Shown here one piece after another: positions 59,801 to 61,080 of a stretch of 64,000 nt of DNA (position 1 is the first letter of the stretch; each line of letters opens with the position of its first letter). Under the pieces are notes generated by a model that was not told the DNA's origin, did not search any database, and saw only the letters and a list, made by a program, of their open reading frames with translations. This stretch comes from Zerene cesonia (taxonomy: Eukaryota; Arthropoda; Insecta; Lepidoptera; Pieridae): positions 1,922,001 to 1,986,000 of the forward strand of contig NC_052107.1 in assembly GCF_012273895.1 (NCBI RefSeq), written 5' to 3'. A program made the translations under genes and the position numbers.

Positions 59801-60738
59801 CTCTCTCCCTGACTCCCTGAGTCAGTTACACTGTGAAATTTTTTGTATCGGCCTTTATTCCAGTAATAAAGATTGAAGAAAAATATAGAATAGACTTAAA
59901 AAAAAATACAGATTCGCTATAACAAATAACATTTTTATAAAACAAACAAATACGTTATTATAAACATAGTTATATATTTCATTTACCTACAATTGTATCT
60001 TCGTTAAAAACAAACAAAATTAGGAAGTTTCATCAATTTAATTATTATTATAAAAACATTTAAATCAACCTTCAAACCCACGCAAGCGTATTCAGGGTTT
60101 AAAATAATATTTTTTTTGTCCAAAGTAAGTTCTTATCGACGCTGGAAACCTTGATAAAGCGTAGAAAAAGTATTTTGCTCTGAATCATACTACTTTACTA
60201 CTTAGTCAAAGCATATTTCTAATCTTTTCATTACTTCTAGTTAATTAGATTTTCAAATACGACACATTTTAAAATTGGCTCTTTGCCAAAGCTTAGTCAG
60301 AATATAATGATGGCATACGAACTAGGAATAACATGCCACGAACACTCTACTGGAAATACAAGGATGAACGTATCGACCAATTTAATCCCTATAAAGACTT
60401 AAGCGGCAGATAAACACGAAATGCGAAGCCTTAATCAATACTTTAGTCTGCAGCAATGCCAATGTCTTGAAGATAACATCCAGACCATATTCAAAATGAC
60501 ATTGTTACTTTTCCAAGTATTTAATTTATACATAACAGTTATGACGCAACTATTATAAATTGCACATTAAGTAGCGTTATTTAAATACTTTTTTGTTTGA
60601 TTACTGAGAACAATAAAATGGACTGCGTATTTACGTTAAAGCGACAATGGTAGCGAATTGCATAACGACCCACATAGATAAGAAAAGGCATACCATATCG
60701 CGATCTTCGCCGTCGTCGTAGAAACTGTAGTCATCCAT
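459..60738 (-). CDS. CCSER1-like: CCSER-family coiled-coil serine-rich protein, 19 exons, 3' end outside window
   Basis: Seen: 19 minus-strand coding exons with GT/AG borders join into one open frame of 2874 nt (958 codons) from the ATG at 60738 to the donor after base 459, so the C-terminus lies beyond base 1. Family blocks appear in the order known from vertebrate CCSER1/CCSER2: an S-L-D-T-L-x-x-L...D-D-L-M-M-D block near residues 712-730, an L-L-Q-D-x-V-D-I-K-T-L-L-L-Q-L-K-R block near 853-871, then an E-M-R-R-Q/Q-L-E-E-R-D coiled coil (about 909-944) and T-Q-T-D near 954. The rest is Ser/Thr/Pro-rich and probably disordered. Known of the family: cytoplasmic, cytoskeleton-linked proteins; CCSER1 loss disturbs cell division and CCSER2 is tied to microtubules. 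Inference: a similar scaffold role here. Family identity rests on remembered family sequence and was not searched. The N-terminal half is assigned only by frame continuity. Confidence 0.82.
634..948 (-). mobile_element. Dispersed repeat family G (full-length copy)
   Basis: The repeat has the block GGCACGAATTGGGCCAGCTC at one end, a middle with TTTCGTTCGGTGAGTGGGGG, and GACATAAAAATTAA at the other. Related copies are at 3205-3300, 23569-23765, 27132-27450 and 54978-55314. The A-rich end after GACAT suggests a retroposed element, orientation minus. The class is not certain. It lies in intron 18, about 56 bases upstream of the exon 19 acceptor. Confidence 0.65.
1250..1381 (-). CDS. CCSER1-like: Exon 18 (residues 875-918), start of C-terminal coiled coil
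   Basis: Acceptor CATTTGCAG, donor CAG|GTACAC, 44 codons, phase 0-0. It begins S-E-T-L-D-P-L-L-A-A-C-A-E-S, passes a Pro/Arg-rich linker, and ends C-A-E-M-R-R-Q-I-V-Y-L-Q, which opens the final coiled coil. Very GC-rich codon usage sets it off from the introns. Being symmetric, it could be skipped in frame. Confidence 0.85.
2586..2774 (+). mobile_element. Helitron, family E
   Basis: It begins TCACTACATAATATAAAACA and ends GAAGCTGCGGGCAAATGCTAG followed by T. The same ends occur at 12533-12704, 16171-16336 and 26550-26718, defining a second short Helitron family. Confidence 0.7.
2918..3117 (-). mobile_element. Lep1-like non-autonomous Helitron
   Basis: A minus-strand copy. CTAGCTGCGCCCCGCGG marks its 3' end, with a short GCGGTTTCACGCGC hairpin next to it. 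AATATTAGTAGGA marks its 5' end. Confidence 0.8.
3205..3300 (-). mobile_element. Family G repeat, truncated
   Basis: Only the GAGCACGCTTTGGCACGAATC end and the adjoining block with CACACCTCCACAG are present. Confidence 0.6.
5177..5351 (-). CDS. CCSER1-like: Exon 17 (residues 816-874), conserved L-Q-D...K-T-L-L block
   Basis: Acceptor TTCTCCCCAG, donor GAG|GTCAGT. It encodes A-S-L-P-I-R-S-A-R-L-L-Q-R-S-R-T-Q-T-P-S-D-A-G, an Ala/Pro/Ser linker, then S-T-L-L-Q-D-V-V-D-I-K-T-L-L-L-Q-L-K-R. This matches the vertebrate CCSER signature (L-Q-D-x-T-A-V-K-T-x-L-L-K-x-K-R-x-L). It is the first exon that all candidate isoforms share. It requires two carried bases, supplied by exon 16, 16A or 16B. Confidence 0.9.
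6413..6595 (+). mobile_element. Helitron, family B (first of a tandem pair)
   Basis: It begins with ATATATATAAAATTCTCGTG and ends GCCGGGTGCAGCTAG. A minus copy with the same structure is at 14963-15140. Its first 128 bases recur 180 bases downstream with one mismatch. Confidence 0.75.
6596..6780 (+). mobile_element. Chimeric Helitron: family B 5' part, Lep1-like 3' end
   Basis: The first 125 bases match family B. From 6721 the sequence switches to the Lep1-like 3' part (ATCCCGATATTCCTACGGG to GGGGCGCAGCTAG). It follows the previous element head to tail with no spacer. Confidence 0.75.
6792..6928 (+). mobile_element. Lep1-like Helitron with internal deletion
   Basis: It runs from TCCTACTATTATTAGAAATG to GGGGCGCACCTAG. 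The block between CAGCTGGACA and ACCGCGGGG is missing compared with full copies. Confidence 0.7.
7085..7256. repeat. Dispersed repeat with internal inverted arms (family I)
   Basis: Arms containing TTTTTAACGGATTTTAAACG (left) and CGTTTAAAATCCGTTAAAAA (right) are near-perfect inverted repeats around an 'ACGCTCGCTGTAAAGTATTCG' core. Related sequence lies at 13437-13592 and, inverted, at 17955-18040. Confidence 0.6.
7442..7462. repeat. (AT)n microsatellite
   Basis: An uninterrupted AT dinucleotide run. Confidence 0.9.
8034..8165 (+). mobile_element. Non-LTR retrotransposon 3' end (RTE-like)
   Basis: It contains GGTTGCCTGGTAGAGATGGC and TAGCCATAAGGCCGCC, a short hairpin-like 3' UTR motif common at the 3' end of lepidopteran RTE-type LINEs. 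It ends with GTGCAATAAAGAATAAATAAA and an AATA tail. A near-identical copy is at 27589-27728 and a diverged one at 15214-15324. Confidence 0.65.
8762..8815 (+). mobile_element. Family J repeat, right end only
   Basis: TTAATTCTGTCATTGAAGCGTGTTTTAGTTTTTTGAAC matches the right end of the elements at 11374, 51404 and 56396. Confidence 0.5.
8956..9000. repeat. Hairpin-forming inverted repeat
   Basis: TGTAATATAATA and TATTATATTACA pair perfectly over 12 bp. After a small bulge AGTTGT pairs with ACAACT, closing a 4-nt loop. Confidence 0.6.
9191..9352 (+). mobile_element. Helitron, family D
   Basis: It starts TCTATACTTATATTATAAAG and ends GAAGCCGGCGCGGACCGCTAG then T. Other copies are at 12824-13047 (minus) and 17068-17234 (plus). 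Confidence 0.7.
10594..10724 (-). CDS. CCSER1-like: Candidate alternative first exon 16B (43 codons) in a CpG-rich patch
   Basis: An ATG at 10724 opens 43 codons: M-R-C-A-T-S-N-A-P-S-L-G-A-R-R-Q-K, then H-V-A-E-P-S-R-S-T-S-P-A-Q-S-L-R-S-Q. They end CAG-TAC-AG before GTCTCA, in phase 2, so splicing to exon 17 (5351) continues the frame. The patch 10600-10810 is clearly richer in G+C and CpG than its surroundings. Two TCAGT sites lie 32-43 nt upstream of the ATG. The donor is only moderately close to consensus. The frame also runs on past the donor, so a short unspliced ORF or chance cannot be excluded. Confidence 0.55.
10725..10830 (-). promoter_or_regulatory. Candidate CpG-rich internal promoter for exon 16B
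   Basis: A roughly 200-base CpG-rich patch surrounds and precedes the ATG at 10724, in otherwise AT-rich intron. TCAGT initiator-like sites on the minus strand are at 10756-10760 and 10763-10767. No TATA box is evident. This is read as a promoter by composition and motif only. Confidence 0.4.
11374..11613 (+). mobile_element. Family J element with imperfect terminal inverted repeats
   Basis: The left end TACACGCTTTTTATTAGC and right end GTTAAAGCGTGTTTTATA are imperfect inverted repeats. The interior includes TTTGACCCTCTTTAAACGG. A 16-bp unit (TATG TTTG TTTG TTTG) is repeated three times at 11401-11448. Copies are at 29112, 51404 and 56396. A non-autonomous DNA transposon is the best guess. 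Confidence 0.55.
12533..12704 (+). mobile_element. Helitron, family E
   Basis: The 5' TCACTACATAGTATAG and 3' GGGTGCGAAGCCGCGGGC are followed by a decayed TTAG terminus. Confidence 0.65.
12824..13047 (-). mobile_element. Helitron, family D, with (AAAC)n expansion
   Basis: CTAGCGGTCCGCCCCGACTTC marks the 3' end on the minus strand and TAATATTAGTATAGA the 5' end. An AAAC-type repeat fills about 12953-13019. Confidence 0.7.
13241..13300. repeat. Inverted repeat, 18 of 19 bp paired
   Basis: The arms at 13241-13259 and 13282-13300 (CGGTGGTAAAATCTGTGGT and its complement with one mismatch) flank a 22-nt loop. This is a possible transposon remnant or RNA hairpin. Confidence 0.7.
13437..13592 (+). 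repeat. Family I repeat with CCAGA minisatellite
   Basis: It shares TTCTTGTGTTTGATTTTACG and AATAAATCGCGTTTGAAATC with 7085-7256. The middle is replaced by a CCAGA tandem repeat (13491-13519). Confidence 0.55.
13907..14113 (+). mobile_element. Lep1-like non-autonomous Helitron, near full length
   Basis: TCCTACTTCTTACTAATATT to GGGGCGCAGCTAG with A/T flanks and the GCGGGTTAAACCACGGGG hairpin region. Confidence 0.8.
14213..14513 (+). mobile_element. tRNA-derived SINE, near full length (GATGAT tail)
   Basis: The head GCAGTGGCGGCTCAGTGGTG and GGTTCGAGAAC resemble Pol III A and B boxes. The body contains CACCATTGCTCGTAACGGTG and CATATATGGGC, ending in a TGATGATGAT tail. Copies are at 29251 (3' piece), 35705 (minus), 51006 and 58495 (minus). 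Confidence 0.75.
14963..15140 (-). mobile_element. Helitron, family B
   Basis: CTAGCTGTACCCGGCATACG is the 3' end on the minus strand; ACACGAGAATTTTATATAT is the 5' end. Confidence 0.7.
15214..15324 (+). mobile_element. Diverged RTE-like LINE 3' end
   Basis: ACCTGGCAGAGATTGCTGTC, a complementary stretch, and GTACAATAAAGTATTAAATA resemble 8034-8165. Confidence 0.55.
15553..15880 (-). mobile_element. Probable older Helitron
   Basis: It opens CTAGCTGTTCGTCCTATACG, like other CTAG-ended elements, and contains AAACGGCTCAACCGATTTTC, a block shared by many lepidopteran Helitrons. The far end is unclear. Confidence 0.4.
16171..16336 (+). mobile_element. Helitron, family E
   Basis: TCACTACATAGTATAAAACA to GCGGTCAAAAGCTAG, flanked by A and T. 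Confidence 0.75.
16838..16932 (-). CDS. CCSER1-like: Candidate alternative first exon or in-frame cassette (16A)
   Basis: An ATG at 16932 (second Met at 16926, context ACTATGG) opens 31 codons (M-T-M-E-K-S-V-V-S-D-R-E-A-P-V-K-G and more). They end in phase 2 at a GTATGT donor, the phase exon 17 needs. The codons are far less AT-rich than the flanks. Upstream on the minus strand lie a TATA-like CTTTATAG (17010-17017) and a TCAGT initiator-like site (16991-16995). Alternatively, an acceptor at TTTATAG would start an internal exon at 16957, exactly 120 nt long and phase 2-2. I favour the first-exon reading because the extra residues look unlike coding sequence. Confidence 0.6.
16991..17017 (-). 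promoter_or_regulatory. Candidate core promoter for exon 16A
   Basis: On the minus strand CTTTATAG is followed about 20 nt later by TCAGT in the context TTAGTCAGTATA, roughly 60 nt upstream of the 16932 ATG. TATA-like and initiator spacing is plausible for an arthropod promoter. This is inference; such short motifs occur by chance in AT-rich DNA. Confidence 0.35.
17068..17234 (+). mobile_element. Helitron, family D
   Basis: TCTCTACTAATATTATAAAG to GGCTAGACCGCTAG. It ends 11 bases before the next Helitron. Confidence 0.7.
17260..17620 (-). mobile_element. tRNA-derived SINE (family S1), with target-site duplication
   Basis: The 13-bp direct repeat TAGTTTCTGCTTG lies at 17247-17259 and 17621-17633. 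Inside is a 75-nt tRNA-like unit (17339-17413), and a direct repeat of about 49 bp at both ends (17271-17319 and 17572-17620). The second copy at 31740-31981 is shorter. Confidence 0.75.
17339..17413 (-). other. tRNA-like unit inside SINE S1
   Basis: On the minus strand 7 bases GATCACG pair with CGTGATC. An A box (GTGGCCGAGAGGC) and a B box (GGTTCGAATCC) are present, with a perfect 5-bp T stem (GCAGG/CCTGC). Two extra bases separate the T and acceptor stems, so it is a SINE head rather than a working tRNA gene. Confidence 0.7.
17955..18040 (-). repeat. Family I repeat, inverted copy
   Basis: TTTTTAACGGATTTTAAACG, then GCGATTTATTC and CTTTACAGCGAGCGTGGTC match 7130-7240 in part. Confidence 0.55.
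18049..18083. repeat. (AT)n(CT)n microsatellite
   Basis: A compound dinucleotide run. Confidence 0.9.
18741..18939 (+). mobile_element. Lep1-like non-autonomous Helitron
   Basis: TCCTACTAATATTATAAATG to GGGGCGCAGTTAG; the 3' terminus has one change (CTAG to TTAG). Confidence 0.8.
19513..19692 (-). mobile_element. Helitron, family C-like
   Basis: CTAGCTGCACGCCCTGGCTTC end, with CAAGTTTGACTAAAATCGG and AGTAGTTTAGGCGTCC inside. The 5' end is degraded. Confidence 0.5.
22142..22219 (-). other. 25-codon small ORF in a CpG-rich patch
   Basis: Within a CpG-rich stretch (about 22060-22230) of otherwise AT-rich intron, the minus strand has ATG followed by 24 codons (T-K-G-P-C-T-T-Q-L-L-R-C and more) and TAA. 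It could be a short non-coding or alternative 5' exon, or a regulatory element. A weak donor (GCA|GTTGGT) in phase 2 exists before the stop. No family is recognised. Confidence 0.25.
22900..23210. repeat. Diverged dispersed repeat (family K)
   Basis: It contains GTCGCCGGCCATATTGAATTT and AACGTCAAGCTAATAAAAAC. A related block (GGCCATCTTGAATTTGA) lies near 52780-53060. Class unclear. Confidence 0.35.
23322..23525 (+). mobile_element. Helitron, family F
   Basis: TCTATTATATAAAAATAAGT to GTTCGCCGAGTTTGCTAG then T, with CGCACGAACCGATTTCCACG inside. Ends and flanks fit a Helitron; only copy in the window. Confidence 0.6.
23569..23765 (-). mobile_element. Family G repeat, truncated
   Basis: It has the ATGGGCGGTGGTGATCGCTT and CAATGACATAAAAAA end; the GGCACGAATTGGGCC end is missing. 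Confidence 0.6.
23998..24997. other. Assembly gap of 1000 N
   Basis: Exactly 1000 undetermined bases inside the intron between exons 16 and 17. The round number points to a placeholder of unknown true size. Confidence 0.98.
26048..26247 (-). mobile_element. Lep1-like non-autonomous Helitron
   Basis: CTACGCCCCGTGGTTTCACC marks the 3' end on the minus strand; AATATTAGTAGGA marks the 5' end. Confidence 0.75.
26550..26718 (+). mobile_element. Helitron, family E, joined to a family D remnant
   Basis: The CAACGTCGCTTTCTCTGTCC block and GCGAAGCCGCGGGCATAGGCTAG end are present. The 5' side abuts a family D-type end (GCGAAGCCGGGGCAG). Confidence 0.6.
27132..27450 (-). mobile_element. Family G repeat, near full length
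   Basis: GTCGAGCACGCTTCGCCACA to ATTTCATAAAAAATAC, with a G-rich run at 27244-27260. Confidence 0.65.
27589..27728 (+). mobile_element. RTE-like LINE 3' end
   Basis: Nearly identical to 8034-8165, with GTGCAATAAAGAATAAATAA and an AATA tail. Confidence 0.65.
28576..28770 (-). CDS. CCSER1-like: Exon 16 (residues 751-816), coiled coil
   Basis: Acceptor CCTATCAG, donor GTGAGT. It encodes L-D-S-S-L-R-S-G-L-N-S-L-D-E-K-Q-L-R-Q-E-L and Q-W-S-Q-L-L-E-R-N-N-L-L-D-R-Q-L, an amphipathic heptad pattern typical of a coiled coil. It ends in a Gly/Ser stretch (G-D-S-S-G-S-T-A-S-L-S-N-I). It is 195 nt long, phase 2 in and 2 out, so it could be skipped in frame. Confidence 0.82.
29112..29345 (+). mobile_element. 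Family J element with a SINE fragment inside
   Basis: It starts TTAACACGCCTTTATTAGCTTC and contains TCTGACCCCCTTTAAACCG. A SINE 3' piece (29251-29293, ATATATGGGCTGATGATGATG) interrupts it before GACAATTTAGTTGACCCTATC. Confidence 0.5.
29829..29967 (-). CDS. CCSER1-like: Exon 15 (residues 705-751), conserved S-L-D-T-L...D-D-L-M-x-D block
   Basis: The acceptor follows a long pyrimidine tract (CTTTTTCTTATATTCTAAAG) and the donor is GTCAGT. It encodes N-G-A-R-N-P-T-E-R, then T-A-S-L-D-T-L-S-S-L-A-S-D-D-L-M-M-D-N-D-L, which resembles the vertebrate CCSER block (S-L/I-D-x-L-N-N-L...D-D-L-M-L-D). It ends I-T-S-L-Q-S-V-D-D-Y-I-E. This is one of the two strongest family matches. Confidence 0.85.
30269..30382 (-). 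CDS. CCSER1-like: Exon 14 (residues 667-705), basic
   Basis: Acceptor TTTATCTAG, donor GTTAGT. With the single base carried from exon 13 it reads N-T-H-G-S-P-T-V-R-R-A-E-S-D-V-G-K and S-K-E-H-L-M-S-S-P-L-A-R-R-S-P-K. The last base A joins the TG at the start of exon 15 to make Met. A second donor 9 nt earlier (GTCCTA, after 30278) also leaves one base but matches the consensus less well. Confidence 0.7.
31137..31285 (-). CDS. CCSER1-like: Exon 13 (residues 617-667)
   Basis: Acceptor TTTATTTCAG, donor GTAAGT. It encodes S-D-T-I-S-G-D-S-N-K-E-A-S-P-P-S-P-G-T-P, a phosphorylatable S-P/T-P cluster, then S-L-S-L-S-D-G-R-D-F-F-D-D-E-I-A-D-Q-P-A-L-L-F. It enters with two bases and leaves one. The F-F-D-D-E patch is acidic and aromatic and could be a short binding motif; that is inference. 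Confidence 0.78.
31324..31523 (+). mobile_element. Lep1-like non-autonomous Helitron, full length
   Basis: TCCTACTAATATTATAAATG to GGGGCGCAGCTAG, with flanking A and T. It lies in intron 12, only 38 bases from the exon 13 acceptor. Confidence 0.85.
31740..31981 (-). mobile_element. tRNA-derived SINE (family S1), with target-site duplication
   Basis: The 12-bp direct repeat AATATCTGAGTA (31728-31739 and 31982-31993) flanks the element. The tRNA-like unit is at 31813-31887, same length and stems as in the 17-kb copy. Confidence 0.8.
32264..32591 (-). CDS. CCSER1-like: Exon 12 (residues 508-617), longest, Ser/Thr-rich
   Basis: Acceptor TTCTTCCAG, donor GTTTGT. The 328-nt exon encodes S-M-T-S-S-N-Y-S-T-T-S-T, then L-T-L-T-L-E-E-S-K-F-D-M-S-V-L-E-T-S-T, followed by alternating Ser/Thr and Asp/Glu, ending V-L-P-V-K-E-S. 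The composition (S, T, D, N) indicates a disordered acidic region, as in the serine-rich part of vertebrate CCSER proteins. Confidence 0.8.
33365..33558 (-). CDS. CCSER1-like: Exon 11 (residues 443-508), charged
   Basis: Acceptor TTTTAACAG, donor GTATGT. It encodes R-S-Q-D-D-V-S-L-A-L-S-V-S-S-C, a mixed-charge E-E-D-K-S-K-F-E-V-K-E-A-K-E-A-E run, then I-V-I-M-D-E-P-P-H-P-L-L-M-K-S-L and S-L-R-G-S-M-M. The charged run could be a short helix. It leaves one base, as exon 12 requires. Confidence 0.78.
33951..34093 (-). CDS. CCSER1-like: Exon 10 (residues 396-443), Ser-rich
   Basis: Acceptor ATATTCCAG, donor GTATCT. It encodes a serine-rich, probably disordered segment (A-S-F-T-K-P-S-S-G-T-A-S-P-S-V-V-D-S-S-K) followed by N-F-T-S-A-W-Q-S-H-A-A-G-E-A-M. 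It enters in phase 0 and leaves two bases, matching exon 11. Confidence 0.78.
34494..34759 (-). CDS. CCSER1-like: Exon 9 (residues 307-395), proline-rich
   Basis: Acceptor ATTTTCCAG, donor CAG|GTTAGT. It encodes D-E-A-V-V-T-G-H-A-V-I-P-L-P-K-L-P-S-S-L-F, a proline-rich tract with alternating T-P/S-P (E-P-P-T-P-P-S-P-T-P-T-P-K-P), then S-P-M-S-T-L-E-R-Y-R-T-K-R-P-S-R and an acidic/basic tail. The P-P-x-P and T-P sites suggest SH3 binding or proline-directed phosphorylation; that is inference. Confidence 0.8.
35341..35487 (-). CDS. CCSER1-like: Exon 8 (residues 258-307), GC-rich, with tandem acceptors
   Basis: The exon encodes G-A-G-S-A-V-S-S-D-S-G-V-Y-A-C-E-E, an arginine-rich R-R-R-P-R-S-L-E-M and H-L-R-E-L-Q-V-A-D-L-D-I-M, with a GTGGGC donor leaving one base. 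Two acceptors 6 nt apart (start 35487 or 35481) both keep the frame and differ by two residues (G-A). GC content is far above the flanking introns, as expected for coding sequence here. Confidence 0.72.
35705..35883 (-). mobile_element. tRNA-derived SINE (GATGAT tail), head missing
   Basis: ATCATCATC tail side, ATATATGTTCCCACTGCTGG, CATGCCGGTTGCCTCACGATG and a CACCGTTTTA break. The tRNA-like head is absent. Confidence 0.65.
36450..36541 (-). mobile_element. Lep1-like Helitron, truncated
   Basis: Only the 5' half remains: ATTGCAATCGGTCCAGCAG to AATATTAGTAGGA. Confidence 0.65.
36566..36611 (-). CDS. CCSER1-like: Exon 7 (residues 243-258), 46-nt small exon
   Basis: This small exon has a strong acceptor (TTTTATTTTCAG) and a GTAGGC donor. 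It encodes V-V-N-N-T-R-K-A-S-T-D-G-W-R-E plus one base. It is needed to carry phase 1 into exon 8. It lies about 25 bases from a truncated Lep1-like Helitron that ends near 36541. Confidence 0.7.
37968..38008. repeat. Perfect 18-bp hairpin with 5-nt loop
   Basis: TGTCATAAAAATACTATT, loop ACCTC, then its exact complement. It lies in intron 6, about 70 bases from the exon 6 donor. Confidence 0.8.
38076..38234 (-). CDS. CCSER1-like: Exon 6 (residues 190-242), 53 codons, phase 0-0
   Basis: Acceptor ACCATAG, donor CAG|GTAAGG. The sequence is basic and proline-rich (D-G-R-K-P-K-T-E-A-P-I-R-S-T-S-R-P-P), then P-P-G-K-Y-T-F-Q-T and a C-terminal V-K-T-I-D-A-K-T-A-K-Q. Its length is divisible by three with phase 0 on both sides, so it could be skipped without breaking the frame. 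No direct evidence of skipping exists. Confidence 0.75.
38626..38768 (-). CDS. CCSER1-like: Exon 5 (residues 142-189)
   Basis: Acceptor GATGACACAG, donor CAG|GTATGT, phase 1 in and 0 out. It encodes a polar, Val/Thr-rich stretch (N-L-P-L-V-T-T-Q-V-S-T-N-G-V) ending T-Y-Q-A-Q-Q-Y-P-S-Q. In the transcript a CA repeat lies about 60-125 nt upstream of the acceptor. No domain is recognised. Confidence 0.75.
38826..38892. repeat. (GT)n microsatellite; CA repeat in the transcript
   Basis: A mostly uninterrupted GT run with a few GC interruptions. On the gene's strand it is a CA repeat about 60-125 nt upstream of the exon 5 acceptor. Confidence 0.9.
39480..40040 (+). pseudogene. C-terminal remnant of a non-LTR retrotransposon polyprotein
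   Basis: An open frame of 186 codons follows a stop at 39477. It contains S-L-Y-E-A-Y-V-R-S-I-L-E-Y-N-C-I-V-W-D-P and L-E-K-V-Q-K-K-F-C-R-F, then a Y-G-Y-Y-P-Y region. These are typical of the segment after the reverse transcriptase domain in jockey/CR1-type LINEs. The catalytic core is missing, so it is 5' truncated. It lies antisense in intron 4 and ends 155 bases from the exon 4 donor. Confidence 0.75.
40041..40150 (+). mobile_element. LINE 3' UTR and AATA tail
   Basis: It follows the LINE frame and ends in an AATAAATAAATAAATAAATAA tail, as expected for a LINE inserted by target-primed reverse transcription. Confidence 0.7.
40196..40302 (-). CDS. CCSER1-like: Exon 4 (residues 106-142) with tandem acceptors
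   Basis: The exon encodes R-F-G-F-R-Q-Q-H-S-K-T-A-K-V-S-D-V and a segment ending F-N-N-N-G-F, with a GTGAGT donor leaving one base. The other two frames contain stops, which fixes the phase. Two acceptors are available, after CCCGTAG (start 40302) and 12 nt further on after GGTTTCAG (start 40290). Both keep the frame; the second removes just F-G-F-R. Exon 2 carries the same motif, which favours the longer form. Confidence 0.75.
41297..41466 (+). mobile_element. Lep1-like Helitron with internal deletion
   Basis: TCTTACTAATATTATAAATT to GGGGCGCAGCTAG; the segment with AACTACTGAACCGATTGC is missing. Confidence 0.7.
42066..42423 (-). mobile_element. Helitron, family C, long copy
   Basis: CTAGCTTTTCGCCCGCGGC is the 3' end on the minus strand; CGCATTTATAATATTAGTAGG is the 5' end. 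A CAGA repeat is at 42373-42394. Two similar segments (CTTCATACCAAGTTTCATC and CTTCATACCAAATTTTATC) suggest an internal duplication. Confidence 0.65.
43464..43525 (+). mobile_element. Helitron 3' end fragment
   Basis: CTCATGGGAATTTCC and GCAGGCGAAGCCGCG, ending ACAACTAG. It is similar to the 3' part at 52226-52410 and lies about 30 bases from the exon 3 donor. Confidence 0.45.
43557..43659 (-). CDS. CCSER1-like: Exon 3 (residues 72-106)
   Basis: The exon lies between an acceptor (ACCAACAG) and a GTAAAT donor. All three frames are open because the exon is GC-rich. The frame is fixed by its neighbours: exon 2 leaves one base and exon 4 can only be read if two bases are carried in. This 103-nt exon supplies exactly that shift. 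The chosen frame gives an acidic start (S-T-E-E-L-R-A-E-E-V-L) followed by a basic R-S-T-P-L-A-R-P-R-K segment. Confidence 0.68.
43660..45114 (-). other. Intron 2: nothing recognised
   Basis: AT-rich sequence without repeats or ORFs that I can support. Confidence 0.6.
45115..45283 (-). CDS. CCSER1-like: Exon 2 (residues 16-72), basic and F-G-F-R containing
   Basis: The acceptor TCTCCAG is followed by G-H-S-E-S-K-G-A-K-K-R-D-K, then a Gly/Asn-rich stretch, and T-S-F-G-F-R-R-R-P-A-S-T-S-R. The donor is GTGAGTA and the exon ends in phase 1. The stretch is strongly basic (K/R clusters) with many serines. The F-G-F-R motif recurs in exon 4. No known domain is recognised. Confidence 0.75.
46478..46502. 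repeat. (AT)n microsatellite
   Basis: An uninterrupted AT run. Confidence 0.9.
46934..47100 (-). mobile_element. Probable Helitron remnant
   Basis: CTAGCTGCTTATGATCTAT end and ATGCCAAATTTCAAACTGATC, a block common in these elements. It is followed by AT-rich TATAAAAAA repeats (47101-47140). Confidence 0.4.
48003..48207 (-). mobile_element. Lep1-like non-autonomous Helitron
   Basis: CTACCTGCGCCCCGCGGTTTC to AATATTAGTAGTATAGGA. Confidence 0.75.
48931..49129 (-). mobile_element. Lep1-like non-autonomous Helitron, full length
   Basis: CTAGCTGCGCCCCGCCGTTTC to AATATTAGTAGGA, flanked by A and T. Confidence 0.8.
51006..51250 (+). mobile_element. tRNA-derived SINE, tail missing
   Basis: GAGCAGTGGTAGCTCAGTGA head, GGGTTTCGAGACTGG (B-box-like), TTGCTTGAAACGGTG and CATGTCGAAGAATCAAAAAG. 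The GATGAT tail is not present. Confidence 0.65.
51404..51632 (+). mobile_element. Family J element
   Basis: TTAACACGCTTTTATCTTATT left end, GACTCTGTTTAAAGGGGCAG interior, and ATCATTAAAGCAAGTTTTCAG right end. Confidence 0.55.
51901..51945. repeat. 12-bp inverted repeat
   Basis: AACAACTGTTGA and TCAACAGTTGTT flank a 21-nt spacer that itself contains ACAGTTGAA. Confidence 0.6.
52226..52410 (+). mobile_element. Helitron
   Basis: CTTACTAATATTATAAATGC to ACACGGGCGAAAGGCTAG then T; the middle differs from Lep1-like copies. Confidence 0.65.
54978..55314 (+). mobile_element. Family G repeat, full length, plus orientation
   Basis: TTTTTTATGTCATCGTCGGC to GCCGAAGCGTGCTCGACTACC. Opposite orientation to the other four copies. 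Confidence 0.65.
55970..56075 (-). mobile_element. SINE S1, internally deleted, foldback
   Basis: It is flanked by near-identical direct repeats (TTACAAACATTTA and TTGCAAACATTTA). Only one end and the first bases of the tRNA-like unit remain. AGAAATTTTGAAAG and CTTTCAAAATTTCT form inverted arms. Confidence 0.6.
56396..56640 (+). mobile_element. Family J element
   Basis: ACACGCCTTTATTAGTTTCAC left end and GTGAGAAAATTTAGTTGATTC near the degraded right end. Confidence 0.5.
58495..58794 (-). mobile_element. tRNA-derived SINE, near full length
   Basis: ATCATCAGCCCATATATGTTC (tail side) to GAGCCACCACTGC (head), with CTCACGGTGTTTTCCTTCACC and a B-box-like GGTCTCGAACCCCGAC. Confidence 0.75.
60694..60738 (-). 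CDS. CCSER1-like: Coding exon 1 (start codon, 15 codons)
   Basis: The exon starts with ATG in the context CCAGAATGG and encodes the acidic, aromatic N-terminus M-D-D-Y-S-F-Y-D-D-G-E-D-R-D-M. It ends in phase 0 at a GTATGC donor. It joins in frame to exon 2, 15.4 kb away. It sits in a CpG-richer stretch, as expected for a promoter-proximal exon. With no transcript data the link to exon 2 is inferred from phase, composition and strand, so a skipped exon in the large intron cannot be excluded. Confidence 0.65.
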
Positions 60739-61080
60739 TCTGGGTACTGGGCAGGTCCTTCAAGCCGGGTCTTGCCCGCTCAACTCACACCGCCGGACCA
60801 CCGGCATCAGAACTGTTCGGGTTGCCCCTATGACTCACTGAATGGAATATCTTACTAACCGTTGCAACTGAAAGCGAATACTTGAAAATAAATACACAGA
60901 CGTTTCTTGTTTTTGTGCACTTGTGTAATATTTTGCCAAGGGCGATTCGCGCTAGGTTTCACAGATGTTTTTAGCGAACTGCGTAGATGGGATACTCGCG
61001 TCAGAAGGGTGGCGCGCGCAGGTGGTGAACATCGATCGCAGCTCCATTGCGCATGACGTAGTTTCCCGGTTTAACCAAGG
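60739..61080 (-). promoter_or_regulatory. Probable main promoter and 5' UTR of the CCSER-like gene
   Basis: The roughly 340 bases upstream of the first ATG are richer in CpG than the surrounding AT-rich DNA. On the minus strand they hold two arthropod initiator-like TCAGT sites (60837-60841 and 60867-60871). No clear TATA box is seen. The transcription start is not fixed by sequence alone, and a 5' UTR intron is possible. Confidence 0.4.

Larger units (their letters stand above)
45284..60693 (-). other. Intron 1 (15.4 kb)
   Basis: Large first intron of the gene. It holds the listed Helitrons, SINEs and family G and J elements. The stretches 45300-46430, 47150-48000, 49130-51000, 53060-54970, 56640-58490 and 58800-60690 show no gene or RNA that I can support. 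Confidence 0.6.
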
